From NCBI GenBank assembly GCA_002309585.1, contig DBXN01000096.1, forward strand, positions 1 to 8,172: a DNA stretch of 8,172 bases, written 5' to 3'. This document shows, in pieces, positions 1 through 6,607 of this stretch (positions are counted from its first letter, which is position 1; each line of letters begins with the position of its first letter). The notes beneath the pieces are model-generated. The model saw nothing but the letters and a program-made list of their open reading frames with translations, was not told where the DNA came from and did no database searches. The DNA comes from Verrucomicrobia bacterium UBA1211. Its GTDB lineage: Bacteria > Verrucomicrobiota > Kiritimatiellia > RFP12 > UBA1067. The translations under genes were made by a program, and so were the position numbers.

Positions 1-694
1 GTGCGGGAGCGGGGGCCGCCGCCGGCGGAGGCAGCTTCGCGCGCTCCTCGTACTGGTCGATCAGCTTCTCCAGCTTCGTGATGGCCGCCTCGTTGGCAGT
101 CTGGCCCGTGACGCTGGCTTTCAACGTCTCCAGCAGCTTTTTCGCCTCGTCAGCCTTGCCTTGGATCGTCAGGATCCGGGCGACGCCCATCGTGGCGTCC
201 GGCAGCAGGAAGTGGCCCGTGTGATCCTTCTCGAAAGCCTGGTAGGCGGCGAGCGCCTCGTCGTTCTTGCCAAGGCCCTCCAGGGAGAAGGCGATACCCA
301 TCTCGACGATCTCCTTAAATCCCTTCGGCGCGCCTTTCGACAGGCAGGTCTTGTATGCGTTCAGCGCATCCTCGTAACGCCCCGCATCGTAGTAGGCCTT
401 GCCCAGTTTGATCCGCATCGCGTTCCCGGCCTTCGTCCCTCCGTCCTTCGCCACGGCCTGCTCAAGTTCCTCAAGCGTGTTGGCCTGGAGCAGGGATTGG
501 TTTGCCCGGGAGACCTTGCTTTCGCAGAAGAGCTTGACCGAGTAGACCGCCACGGCCAAGACGATCGCGATAGCGGCGGTGATAATGGTTGTTTTCCCGT
601 TGGCCTGCCACCAGTCGTAAAGGGGAAGAAGCTCTTCGGGAAGATCGTCCGGAATGGGCCGGACGTCGGGAACCTTCTTATTCATCTCACTCAT
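1..694 (-). CDS. Membrane-anchored TPR-repeat protein (3' end cut by window edge)
   Basis: The reading frame stays open from an ATG at 694 to the left edge, giving 231 visible residues with no stop. Residues 1-34 are a charged cytoplasmic-type N-terminus containing DDLPEELLPLYDWW. Residues 35-53 form one hydrophobic segment (TTIITAAIAIVLAVAVYSV). The rest is helical with TPR-like pairs at about 89-122 (LGKAYYDAGRYEDALNAY), 128-160 (GIAFSLEGLGKNDEALAAY) and 165-195. A Pro/Ala-rich stretch begins near 221 and runs off the window. The likely role is a single-pass membrane scaffold that presents TPRs for protein contacts, in the general manner of YfgM/TPR_21 proteins; the partner is unknown. The start is supported by GAGG 8 nt upstream. 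An in-frame ATG at 685 is an alternative. It lies 37 nt downstream of the small lipoprotein gene, so the two are probably co-transcribed. Confidence 0.85.
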   Translation of the reverse strand, partial: MSEMNKKVPDVRPIPDDLPEELLPLYDWWQANGKTTIITAAIAIVLAVAVYSVKLFCESKVSRANQSLLQANTLEELEQAVAKDGGTKAGNAMRIKLGKAYYDAGRYEDALNAYKTCLSKGAPKGFKEIVEMGIAFSLEGLGKNDEALAAYQAFEKDHTGHFLLPDATMGVARILTIQGKADEAKKLLETLKASVTGQTANEAAITKLEKLIDQYEERAKLPPPAAAPAPA

Positions 695-731
695 ACGTTT
701 TGCCTCAAAAAAGGAACGTCAGGATGGCGCC

Positions 732-935
732 TTACTTCGCCGGGTTCTGCTCGTAATGGGAATAGAACGGGATCAGCGGGTAACCGTTATCGATTCCGCT
801 GAAGCCAAACAACCCGACCGCCGTCTTTTTCCCGGAGCCATCGTCAGAAACCGCCGTATGGCTGCTGAACAGGACACAGCCGGAAAACAGAAACGCCGCC
901 AAAATCGCGAACATCACCGCGAAACATTTGCTCAT
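732..935 (-). CDS. Small predicted lipoprotein of unknown function
   Basis: The product is a 67-residue protein. Residues 1-19 form a signal sequence ending in the lipobox FSGC, with Cys20 as the expected lipidated residue, so it is probably anchored to a membrane on the outside of the cytoplasm. The mature part is only 48 residues: a short Ser/Asp/Gly/Lys-rich linker, then a hydrophobic and aromatic tail (VGLFGFSGIDNGYPLIPFYSH). I do not recognise a family. The frame is open further upstream to 1100, but I chose 935 because GGAAGG lies 9 nt before this ATG, the signal peptide begins exactly here, and a good promoter sits just upstream, inside the longer version. It is the first gene of a unit with the TPR protein. 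Its role may be envelope-related; that is inferred only from localisation and neighbour. Confidence 0.78.
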   Translation of the reverse strand: MSKCFAVMFAILAAFLFSGCVLFSSHTAVSDDGSGKKTAVGLFGFSGIDNGYPLIPFYSHYEQNPAK

Positions 936-971
936 CTTCGTGTTCCTTCCTTGGATGAAATCAATGGCACC

Positions 972-1000
972 ATTTTGCATGAAAGCGGGGATAAGGTCAA
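972..1000 (-). promoter_or_regulatory. Predicted sigma70-type promoter for lipoprotein-TPR unit
   Basis: On the minus strand, a -35 element TTGACC (plus-strand 995-1000) is separated by exactly 17 nt from a -10 element CAAAAT (plus-strand 972-977). These match the sigma70 consensus at 5 of 6 and 4 of 6 positions. Transcription would start near 965, giving a leader of about 30 nt that carries the GGAAGG ribosome-binding site of the lipoprotein gene. Confidence 0.55.
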
Positions 1001-1045
1001 GATCAAAGGTCGAAGGAGGAAAGTCCGGATAGGTGCGGAATCGGA

Positions 1046-1075
1046 TTGACGGCGCGTTGGACGATTGGATACACT
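1046..1075 (+). promoter_or_regulatory. Predicted sigma70-type promoter for beta-helix gene
   Basis: TTGACG at 1046-1051 and TACACT at 1070-1075 are 18 nt apart, matching the -35 and -10 consensus at 5 of 6 and 4 of 6 positions. A start near 1082 would give a leader of about 60 nt before the ATG at 1142. The -35 box is 45 bp from that of the divergent promoter on the other strand. This is a moderate-quality match by eye only. Confidence 0.42.
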
Positions 1076-1125
1076 GCTTCCGTTGGTTTCCGGTTGCCAC
1101 GGCGGCACGGAATCCGGATACAGGG

Positions 1126-1131
1126 AAGGAG
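1126..1131 (+). promoter_or_regulatory. Ribosome-binding site fixing the beta-helix gene start
   Basis: AAGGAG lies 10 nt before the ATG at 1142. This favours 1142 over the upstream in-frame start at 1046, which lies inside the predicted promoter and would put 32 non-hydrophobic residues before the signal peptide. A second ATG follows directly at 1145. Confidence 0.65.
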
Positions 1132-1141
1132 CGTTCGGTCT

Positions 1142-4100
1142 ATGATGTCCCAAGCGAACAAACTGCGATTTGTACGGATGATGATGGCGTTCGCCATCGC
1201 CCTTTCCGCCGCGTCGGGTATCGCGGCGGAATACCGGATGGATAAGACCTCGCGCACCCGTTCCCTCGGTGACAGTTACCAGTTCGATCTGCGTCCCGGG
1301 TTGCGCGTCTCCTGCCGGGTGAAATTCGATGCGCCCATCGAGGAACAGGGAGAGGCGACGATCCTGCAGAAAGGCGGCGCCAACTCGCCAGGTTCGTTCA
1401 TCCTCCGGGTGGACGGTCCGAAAGAGGGGGTGAAGTTCAGCTTTTTCGTGAACCTCGCGGGAACGCCTGAACCCCGCGTGGTTGTGCCCGTGAATCCCGT
1501 GCCGGGCGAGTGGTACGATGTCGCCGCCGGTTGGGACGGCACCAACAGCTGGATCACGGTGAACGGCCGGACCGCCACCCGGCGCCGTCCGGGCGGCCAG
1601 ACGCCGCTCGGATGCGTGGGTGAACTCCAGACGGGACCGATGCTCGGCACCGTGGCCGATCCGGCGGTAACCGGTCCCGCCGCGACGAAACCGCAGCCCG
1701 ACGATCTCTCCATTGCCCCCGGATTCCGTGTCTCGTGCACGGCGACCTTTCTCGCGCCGCCGGCGGGCGAGACCTCCATCGCCTACAAACGGGAGGAGTA
1801 TTGGCTACGGTATGACCGGACGAAAGACGGGGAGGGCAACTTCAATTTCTTTGTCTTTCTCGACGGCAGATGGGAGCCGCGCGCCTCGTTCAGGACCGAT
1901 GTCGAACTCGGTCGCGCCTACCGGCTCTCAGCCGGCTGGGACGGCGCGGAGGTGAATGTGTCGGTCGATAGTGTGACCGGAAATCCCGCGTTCCGCGGCG
2001 GGCGGTGCAAACCGTCCGACACGCCCCTTCTGATCGGCACGAAGGATAAGATCGCGGTCTCGGACTTCTGCATCCGAAATGAACGGAAGCCGATCGTGTC
2101 GATTGACGGTCTCCGGACGCGCGAGCTGATGCCGATCCTCGGATCGCCCGTAACCCTGCTGGGCACGGTCGTCAATATCGGCACCGCCCTCCCCGCCTGC
2201 ACGCTTGAGGCGTCGGCTGCGGATGGCGCGAACGTTACGCCGGAACGCATCGCGCTGGACGGCGTCGGCGAGCACGCCTCCCTCCCGTTCGAATGGCGGG
2301 TTGATCCCGGTACGAACGGCATCGTGCATCTCAATTTCACGGTGCGGTACGAAGGAAAGGTTGTCAGCAAGACGCGCAAACGCCTGATCTTCATGCCGGA
2401 GAAGGAGCCCGACCTTTCGGCGAAGGGGTGGAGTCCACCCGTCAAGCCCGGCCGGACCTACCATGTCGATTCGGCGGACGGCGATGACGCGCGCGACGGA
2501 CTCACGCCCGCGACGGCCTGGAAGAGTTTCGCGAACGTGGCCAAACTGACGCTCGGTCCCGGCGAACGGCTGCTTCTGAAGCGGGGAAGTGTCTTTACCG
2601 ATGAGCTTCAGGTTTCGGCGCGGGGCGCACCCGACAACTGGGCGGAGATCGGCGCATACGGCGAGGGGATGCGCCCGCAGATCCGCCGCACGCGCTCGAT
2701 CAACGACAGTTGCGGATACGTGCTCAATCCCGCCTACCTCGCCGTACGGGATCTCATCTTCTGCGACGCCGGTTCGGGCTTCTCGCTCATCTGCGATACG
2801 CCGGAAAGCGGACATCTGCTGGTGGAGCGCTGCCTCGCGCACCACATCGAGGGATTCTACCGCTCCAACGCGCACGGCATTCCGGAGTGGCGTGACGCCA
2901 CCGGCGCGCCCGGTCCCGGCGGCGGCCGTTCCTGCGGTCTCTATGTGGGCGGAACCTACGCCCGGCATACGGTTCTGCGCGACTGTGAATCCTACCAGTG
3001 TTCGAGCGGATTCAGCGTAAACGGTCTCGATGCGTATGTGACGCGGATGTTCTGCCATGACAACTACGCCCACAACACCTCGCCCCATCCCTACAACTGC
3101 AGCAGCCGCGCGTGGATGACGGACAGCGTTTTTGACGCCTCCGGCTGGCACGCGTCGGCCGGAACGATGGGGGTGATGCTCGGGGGAAACTGCGGGTTGG
3201 TCATCCGGGGGTGCCACTTCCTGAACCAGCCCGATTCCGGGTCGCCCGACCAGGGTGGAATCGATTTCGAGTGCGGCGGCGAGAACTGCCGCGTGGAGGC
3301 CTGCACCTTCCGCAACAACGCCGGCGCGTCGATCGAGGTACTGGGGCTCATCCGTCCCCAGACGCGTAACGTCCACATCCGTCGCTGCAAGTTCGACCGC
3401 AACAACTACGCCCGCAAGAACGGCCCCGCCGAGATCCAGGTGTGGGGTGAACACGACACGCCGCGCGACATCGCCTGCTCGAACGGGTTGATCGAGGATA
3501 ACGGATATGTGCTGATTCCCGGCATTCCCTTCTATGTCAACCACTCCCCGACCACCAACGACTGGACCCTTGCCGGCAACAGGGAGTTTGATTTCGCGGA
3601 GGAGCTCGACCGTGCCTATCCCGCGATCGACCCGCCCGCGATCGCCATCTGCGGCGAAATCTGGACCGACCGTCCCGAAGCGGCGCTCGCCGCGACCGTG
3701 ACCGGGAAGGACGCGATCCTCGCGTGGGAACAGACCGAAGGCCCGGCGGGCGTGGCGTTTGCCGCCGCCGGTGCCGCCTGCACCAAGGCACGTTTCCCCG
3801 CCGAGGGCGATTACCGCGTCGCGCTCAAGGCCGACAACGGGACGCTCTGGCGTACGGCGCGCACAGCGGTCCACGTGTTGCCTTCGGGGGCACGCACGTT
3901 CAAGGCGTGGGATTTCGCGAAGAATCTGGATATGCAGGGCTGGCGCGTGGAGGATGCGGGAACGGATTATGAATTCCTGCGAAACAAGATGGCGTTCTGG
4001 AGCGCCAAATCCCATCCGGTGCGGCTCGTCTGCGGCGACTATCTGGTGATGGCGCTGAAGGAGACGGCGTCTGCGTGCGTCGTCACCCCTGACGAAATGG

Positions 4101-4402
4101 ATGTGGGGGTTGAGTGCAGCGCGGCCCGTGCCAACGCGCTGCGTATCAAGATGCAGAACCATACCGATTCCACGCGGATGCGGCTCTGGTGGCAGACAAA
4201 CGGCGTGTCACCCGCATGGGAGGAGAAGAATTCCGTCGCCTTCGATGTGAACCCGTTGGATGATCGCGACACGATCTATACGGTCGCCCTCCCGCCGGTC
4301 GGCAACCTCAAGCAGCTCAAGCTTTCCTTCTCCGCCGACGGCAAAAAGGTGACCGGCACCTGCCGCATCGATTATATCTGGATCGGCGCGCTCGGAAAAT
4401 AG
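1142..4402 (+). CDS. Secreted multidomain right-handed beta-helix protein with two LamG-like modules
   Basis: The product is a 1086-residue exported protein. Residues 1 to about 29 are a signal peptide (basic start, hydrophobic core, end near SGIAA). Two related LamG/concanavalin-A-like modules follow at about 48-158 and 186-300, sharing PG(L/F)RVSC, FFV-L-G--EPR and AGWDG. Residues 323-418 resemble a CARDB/Ig-like beta-sandwich. Residues 438-798 begin with YHVDSADGDDARDGLTPATAWKSF and contain coil repeats of the form I/V-x-x-C-x-F-x-x-N, typical of pectate-lyase-like right-handed parallel beta-helices. Residues 830-914 look like a PKD-type domain (WEQTEGPAGVAF, GDYRVALKADNG), and 918-1086 form a C-terminal beta-sandwich resembling a carbohydrate-binding module. 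The likely role is binding or cleaving extracellular polysaccharide. Family, substrate and catalytic residues cannot be assigned by eye, and it may be non-catalytic. It is a single gene with its own promoter, convergent with the kinase gene. Confidence 0.9.
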   Translation: MMSQANKLRFVRMMMAFAIALSAASGIAAEYRMDKTSRTRSLGDSYQFDLRPGLRVSCRVKFDAPIEEQGEATILQKGGANSPGSFILRVDGPKEGVKFSFFVNLAGTPEPRVVVPVNPVPGEWYDVAAGWDGTNSWITVNGRTATRRRPGGQTPLGCVGELQTGPMLGTVADPAVTGPAATKPQPDDLSIAPGFRVSCTATFLAPPAGETSIAYKREEYWLRYDRTKDGEGNFNFFVFLDGRWEPRASFRTDVELGRAYRLSAGWDGAEVNVSVDSVTGNPAFRGGRCKPSDTPLLIGTKDKIAVSDFCIRNERKPIVSIDGLRTRELMPILGSPVTLLGTVVNIGTALPACTLEASAADGANVTPERIALDGVGEHASLPFEWRVDPGTNGIVHLNFTVRYEGKVVSKTRKRLIFMPEKEPDLSAKGWSPPVKPGRTYHVDSADGDDARDGLTPATAWKSFANVAKLTLGPGERLLLKRGSVFTDELQVSARGAPDNWAEIGAYGEGMRPQIRRTRSINDSCGYVLNPAYLAVRDLIFCDAGSGFSLICDTPESGHLLVERCLAHHIEGFYRSNAHGIPEWRDATGAPGPGGGRSCGLYVGGTYARHTVLRDCESYQCSSGFSVNGLDAYVTRMFCHDNYAHNTSPHPYNCSSRAWMTDSVFDASGWHASAGTMGVMLGGNCGLVIRGCHFLNQPDSGSPDQGGIDFECGGENCRVEACTFRNNAGASIEVLGLIRPQTRNVHIRRCKFDRNNYARKNGPAEIQVWGEHDTPRDIACSNGLIEDNGYVLIPGIPFYVNHSPTTNDWTLAGNREFDFAEELDRAYPAIDPPAIAICGEIWTDRPEAALAATVTGKDAILAWEQTEGPAGVAFAAAGAACTKARFPAEGDYRVALKADNGTLWRTARTAVHVLPSGARTFKAWDFAKNLDMQGWRVEDAGTDYEFLRNKMAFWSAKSHPVRLVCGDYLVMALKETASACVVTPDEMDVGVECSAARANALRIKMQNHTDSTRMRLWWQTNGVSPAWEEKNSVAFDVNPLDDRDTIYTVALPPVGNLKQLKLSFSADGKKVTGTCRIDYIWIGALGK

Positions 4403-4419
4403 GGAACGGGACGGGGGCA

Positions 4420-4517
4420 GTTGAGGGTTGAGCGTTGAGGGTTGAGAAGTCTGATGTCTGAAGTCCGATATCCCAACCACCGCACCACCCAACCACCTAA
4501 CTACTCAACCCTCAACC
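4420..4517. repeat. 98-bp heptad-phased array with inverted ends
   Basis: The interval divides into fourteen 7-bp units. The first four (4420-4447) are GTTGAG plus one variable base. The next three (4448-4468) are variants of AGTCTGA. The middle is degenerate and rich in ACC/CAA. The last two (4504-4517) are both CTCAACC. GTTGAGGGTTGAG occurs at 4420-4432 and 4434-4446, and its exact reverse complement occurs at 4504-4516, so a transcript from either strand could fold with a loop of about 57-71 nt. It fills the gap between two convergent genes, and its last heptad contains the stop codon of the sensor kinase gene (4512-4514). It resembles in style the heptanucleotide STRR repeats of cyanobacteria. 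It has no T-tract, so it is not a typical intrinsic terminator. Confidence 0.8.
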
Positions 4518-5930
4518 GGGCAGGGTGAGGATAAAGGTTGTGCCGTGGATGCCGTCGCTCTTGAGCTGGATGGTGCCGTGGTGGGCCTGGGTGATGATCT
4601 GGACGATGTTGAGGCCCAGCCCCAATCCCTTTTCCGACTCCTGCGCCTTCTTGCCCCGGAAGAGGCGTTGCCAGACCAGCTCCTGCTCGGCGGGAGGGAT
4701 GCCGATGCCGGTGTCGGAGACGGTGAACTGGACGGAGTCTCCGGCCTTCTTGCACGACAGGACGACGCTTCCGCCACGGGGGGTGTATTTGATGGCGTTA
4801 TCGACCAGATTCCCCAGCGCGCGCGCCAGGCGGGAACGGTCGGCATGGATGGTCAGACCGGCCGGCGGGGTGACGGTCGTGAAGTGGATGCCCTTCTCCT
4901 CGGCGACCATGCCGTAGAGGTCGGTCATCTCGGTCATGAGGTAGGTGGCGTTGATCGGCTGGATGTTCAGCTTGACGAATCCGCTCTCCATCTCGCGGGC
5001 ATCCATCAGGTTCTGGAGCTGGAGTTTGGAGCGGTCGCAGTCCTCGATGATGTCGGCCAGCGCCTCCGTGACGTCGGGCGGGAGTTCCGTGAAGTGCCCG
5101 AGGGCGATCTCCGCGCTGCCCCTGATCCGGGTGAGAGGGGTGCGGAAGTCGTGCGCAACATGATCCATCGTCTGGCGCATCGCCCGGATCAGGTTCGCGT
5201 ATTTCTCCGTCATGATTGTGAAGAGCTGCCCCAACCGGTCCAGTTCCGCGATGGGGCTCTTGACGGGCTCCGTTCCCTCCTCGAACGCGCCGGTCTCGAT
5301 GATCTGGGTCATGGCGCGGGTGATCCGATGGATCGGCCGCAGGGTAAGGGCGATGAGGACGATGGCGCTGATGAGGGAGAAGACGGTGGAGACGATGGCG
5401 AAGATGATGAGGGTGTTCTTCAGCATGCTCCGATTGTCCATCTCCAGAAACGACCCTTTCCCGACCTGGAGGATTCGGCCATCGTTCGCCTGGGCGGTCT
5501 GGACCTGGATGGAGCGGTTGTAACCCTTCAGGACGAATTCGCTCAGGCCCGGCTTGGGCAGTTCGCCCTGGCCGTTCCAGCGGCCCTTCTCCCATTCGGG
5601 GATATCGATCTTGTCGGGCCAGGTGAGGGTGTATTCAACCTGCCCGCGCGTGTTCAGGACTCGGACGATGAAGATGGTGGAGGGCGGGTAACGCTCCATG
5701 GTGACCGCCTCGGCGAGCATGTTGCCGGAGGCGTTGTCATTCAGCCGCTCGATCAGTTCCTCACACTCGGCGACGGCGTCCTGCTGGTCGAACTGCCGGG
5801 CGGTCTGGGTGAATTTCCACTTCATGAAGAAGTAGAGGATGATCGCGCACACGACATAGACCAGCAGGTAGCCCATGCCGAGATAGAAGGCGAAGGAACG
5901 GAATCGGCTATTGTTTCGTGTTAAAGACAT
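4512..5930 (-). CDS. HAMP-domain sensor histidine kinase
   Basis: The product is a 472-residue membrane sensor kinase, probably phosphorylating the regulator encoded just upstream. Order: TM1 at about 14-36; extracytoplasmic sensor region of about 136 residues (37-172) without a recognised fold; TM2 at about 173-196; HAMP at about 195-248; HisKA at about 250-315 with the H-box HDFRTPLTRIRG, where His260 is the phospho-acceptor. The ATPase domain has an N-box (ALGNLVDNAIKYTP, Asn374/Asn378), G1 (DTGIGIP, 406-412) and G2 (GLGLGLNIV, 435-443). All catalytic boxes look intact, so it should be active. I chose the ATG at 5930, not the frame opening at 6011, because a short basic N-terminus followed at once by TM1 is normal and the longer version would overlap the regulator by about 100 nt. 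The signal sensed is not evident. Confidence 0.93.
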   Translation of the reverse strand: MSLTRNNSRFRSFAFYLGMGYLLVYVVCAIILYFFMKWKFTQTARQFDQQDAVAECEELIERLNDNASGNMLAEAVTMERYPPSTIFIVRVLNTRGQVEYTLTWPDKIDIPEWEKGRWNGQGELPKPGLSEFVLKGYNRSIQVQTAQANDGRILQVGKGSFLEMDNRSMLKNTLIIFAIVSTVFSLISAIVLIALTLRPIHRITRAMTQIIETGAFEEGTEPVKSPIAELDRLGQLFTIMTEKYANLIRAMRQTMDHVAHDFRTPLTRIRGSAEIALGHFTELPPDVTEALADIIEDCDRSKLQLQNLMDAREMESGFVKLNIQPINATYLMTEMTDLYGMVAEEKGIHFTTVTPPAGLTIHADRSRLARALGNLVDNAIKYTPRGGSVVLSCKKAGDSVQFTVSDTGIGIPPAEQELVWQRLFRGKKAQESEKGLGLGLNIVQIITQAHHGTIQLKSDGIHGTTFILTLPG

Positions 5931-6591
5931 AACCGATGCCCCGGAGGGTCCGGATGAGTTTGTGGTCATAGCCGGAATCGACCTTGGCGCGTAACCGGCA
6001 GACGAGAACATCGACGACGTTGGTCTGGGGGTCGAAGTCGTAATCCCAAATCTTTTCCAGGATGAAGCTCTTCGAAAGGGGATGGTCGGGATTCTTCATC
6101 ATCAGCTCCAGCAGGGCGAATTCCCGCGGCTGAAGCTCGATCTTTTTGTCGTCCCGGAAGGCGACCCGCCGCAGCAGATCCAGCCGGACCCCGCTGAGTG
6201 TAAGGGAGGTGACGTTCGGCGAGGATGAGGTCTGGGTCCGGCGGGTGATGGCGTGAATGCGGGCGGAGAGTTCGGAGAAGGCGAAGGGCTTGATCATGTA
6301 ATCGTCGGCGCCGGTCTCAAGCCCGGCGATCCGGTCATCGACCGCCCCCTTCGCGCTCAGGATCAGGACAGGTGTGGCGTCTTTGGCGTGTCTCGCCTGT
6401 TTCAGCAACTCCAACCCGCTGATCCCCGGGAGCATGATGTCCAGCACGACCGCGTCGTAGGCCTGCCCGTTCCAGAGCTTCTGGCCCTCCAACCCCGATG
6501 AGGCGGTGTCGACGGTATGGCCCTCCTGGCGCAGACCTTTGCTGATCAGCGCCTGGATTTTCACATCGTCTTCAACCACGAGGATCCGCAT
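5908..6591 (-). CDS. OmpR-family winged-helix response regulator
   Basis: The product is a 227-residue DNA-binding response regulator of standard length. Receiver domain 1 to about 118: acidic pocket Asp8/Asp9, phospho-acceptor Asp51 in VVLDIMLPG, Ser79 in LILSAKG and Lys101 in KPFAF are all present. A short Ser/Thr-rich linker leads to an OmpR-type winged helix at about 129-224, with LQPREFALLELMMKNP, NVVDVLVCRLRAKVD and IRTLRGIGYVF. It probably activates or represses transcription after phosphorylation by the kinase encoded next. Its 3' end overlaps the kinase start by 23 nt, which suggests translational coupling. The start at 6591 lies 16 nt after the membrane protein stop. Its sequence has the look of the CusR-like branch, but a metal-response role is not supported by any neighbour. 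Confidence 0.94.
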   Translation of the reverse strand: MRILVVEDDVKIQALISKGLRQEGHTVDTASSGLEGQKLWNGQAYDAVVLDIMLPGISGLELLKQARHAKDATPVLILSAKGAVDDRIAGLETGADDYMIKPFAFSELSARIHAITRRTQTSSSPNVTSLTLSGVRLDLLRRVAFRDDKKIELQPREFALLELMMKNPDHPLSKSFILEKIWDYDFDPQTNVVDVLVCRLRAKVDSGYDHKLIRTLRGIGYVFNTKQ

Positions 6592-6607
6592 GTTTCACCC
6601 GTTCCGA

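Noticed and set aside
161..802. A 213-codon plus-strand frame at the left end
   Set aside because: It is a shadow of the TPR gene, which reads cleanly on the minus strand to the window edge and is open only because its stop is outside the window.
1033..1245. A possible 70-residue upstream frame starting at GTG 1033 after a perfect AGGAGG at 1014-1019
   Set aside because: The spacing of 13 nt is long, the frame overlaps the signal-peptide region of the beta-helix gene, the predicted promoter lies inside it, and the peptide has no recognisable features. The AGGAGG is probably chance.
1928..4162. A 744-codon open frame on the minus strand, antisense to the beta-helix gene
   Set aside because: The translation is Arg/Gly/Val/Ala-rich with no domain or membrane pattern and has no ribosome-binding site that I can see. 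Long antisense frames are expected opposite GC-rich genes, and the plus strand carries clear domains.
4420..4517. CRISPR array or intrinsic terminator
   Set aside because: Units are 7 bp and contiguous with no spacers, which excludes CRISPR. No T-tract follows the inverted ends, which argues against an intrinsic terminator.
4545..5924. A 459-codon open frame on the plus strand opposite the sensor kinase
   Set aside because: It is rich in Asp/Gly/Leu/Val as expected from reversed GC-rich codons, while the minus strand carries all kinase motifs intact.
4512..6591. Assignment of the two-component pair as a CusRS/CopRS heavy-metal system
   Set aside because: The regulator has a general CusR-like look, but no metal efflux or copper genes are adjacent, and the kinase sensor region shows no recognisable metal-binding motif.
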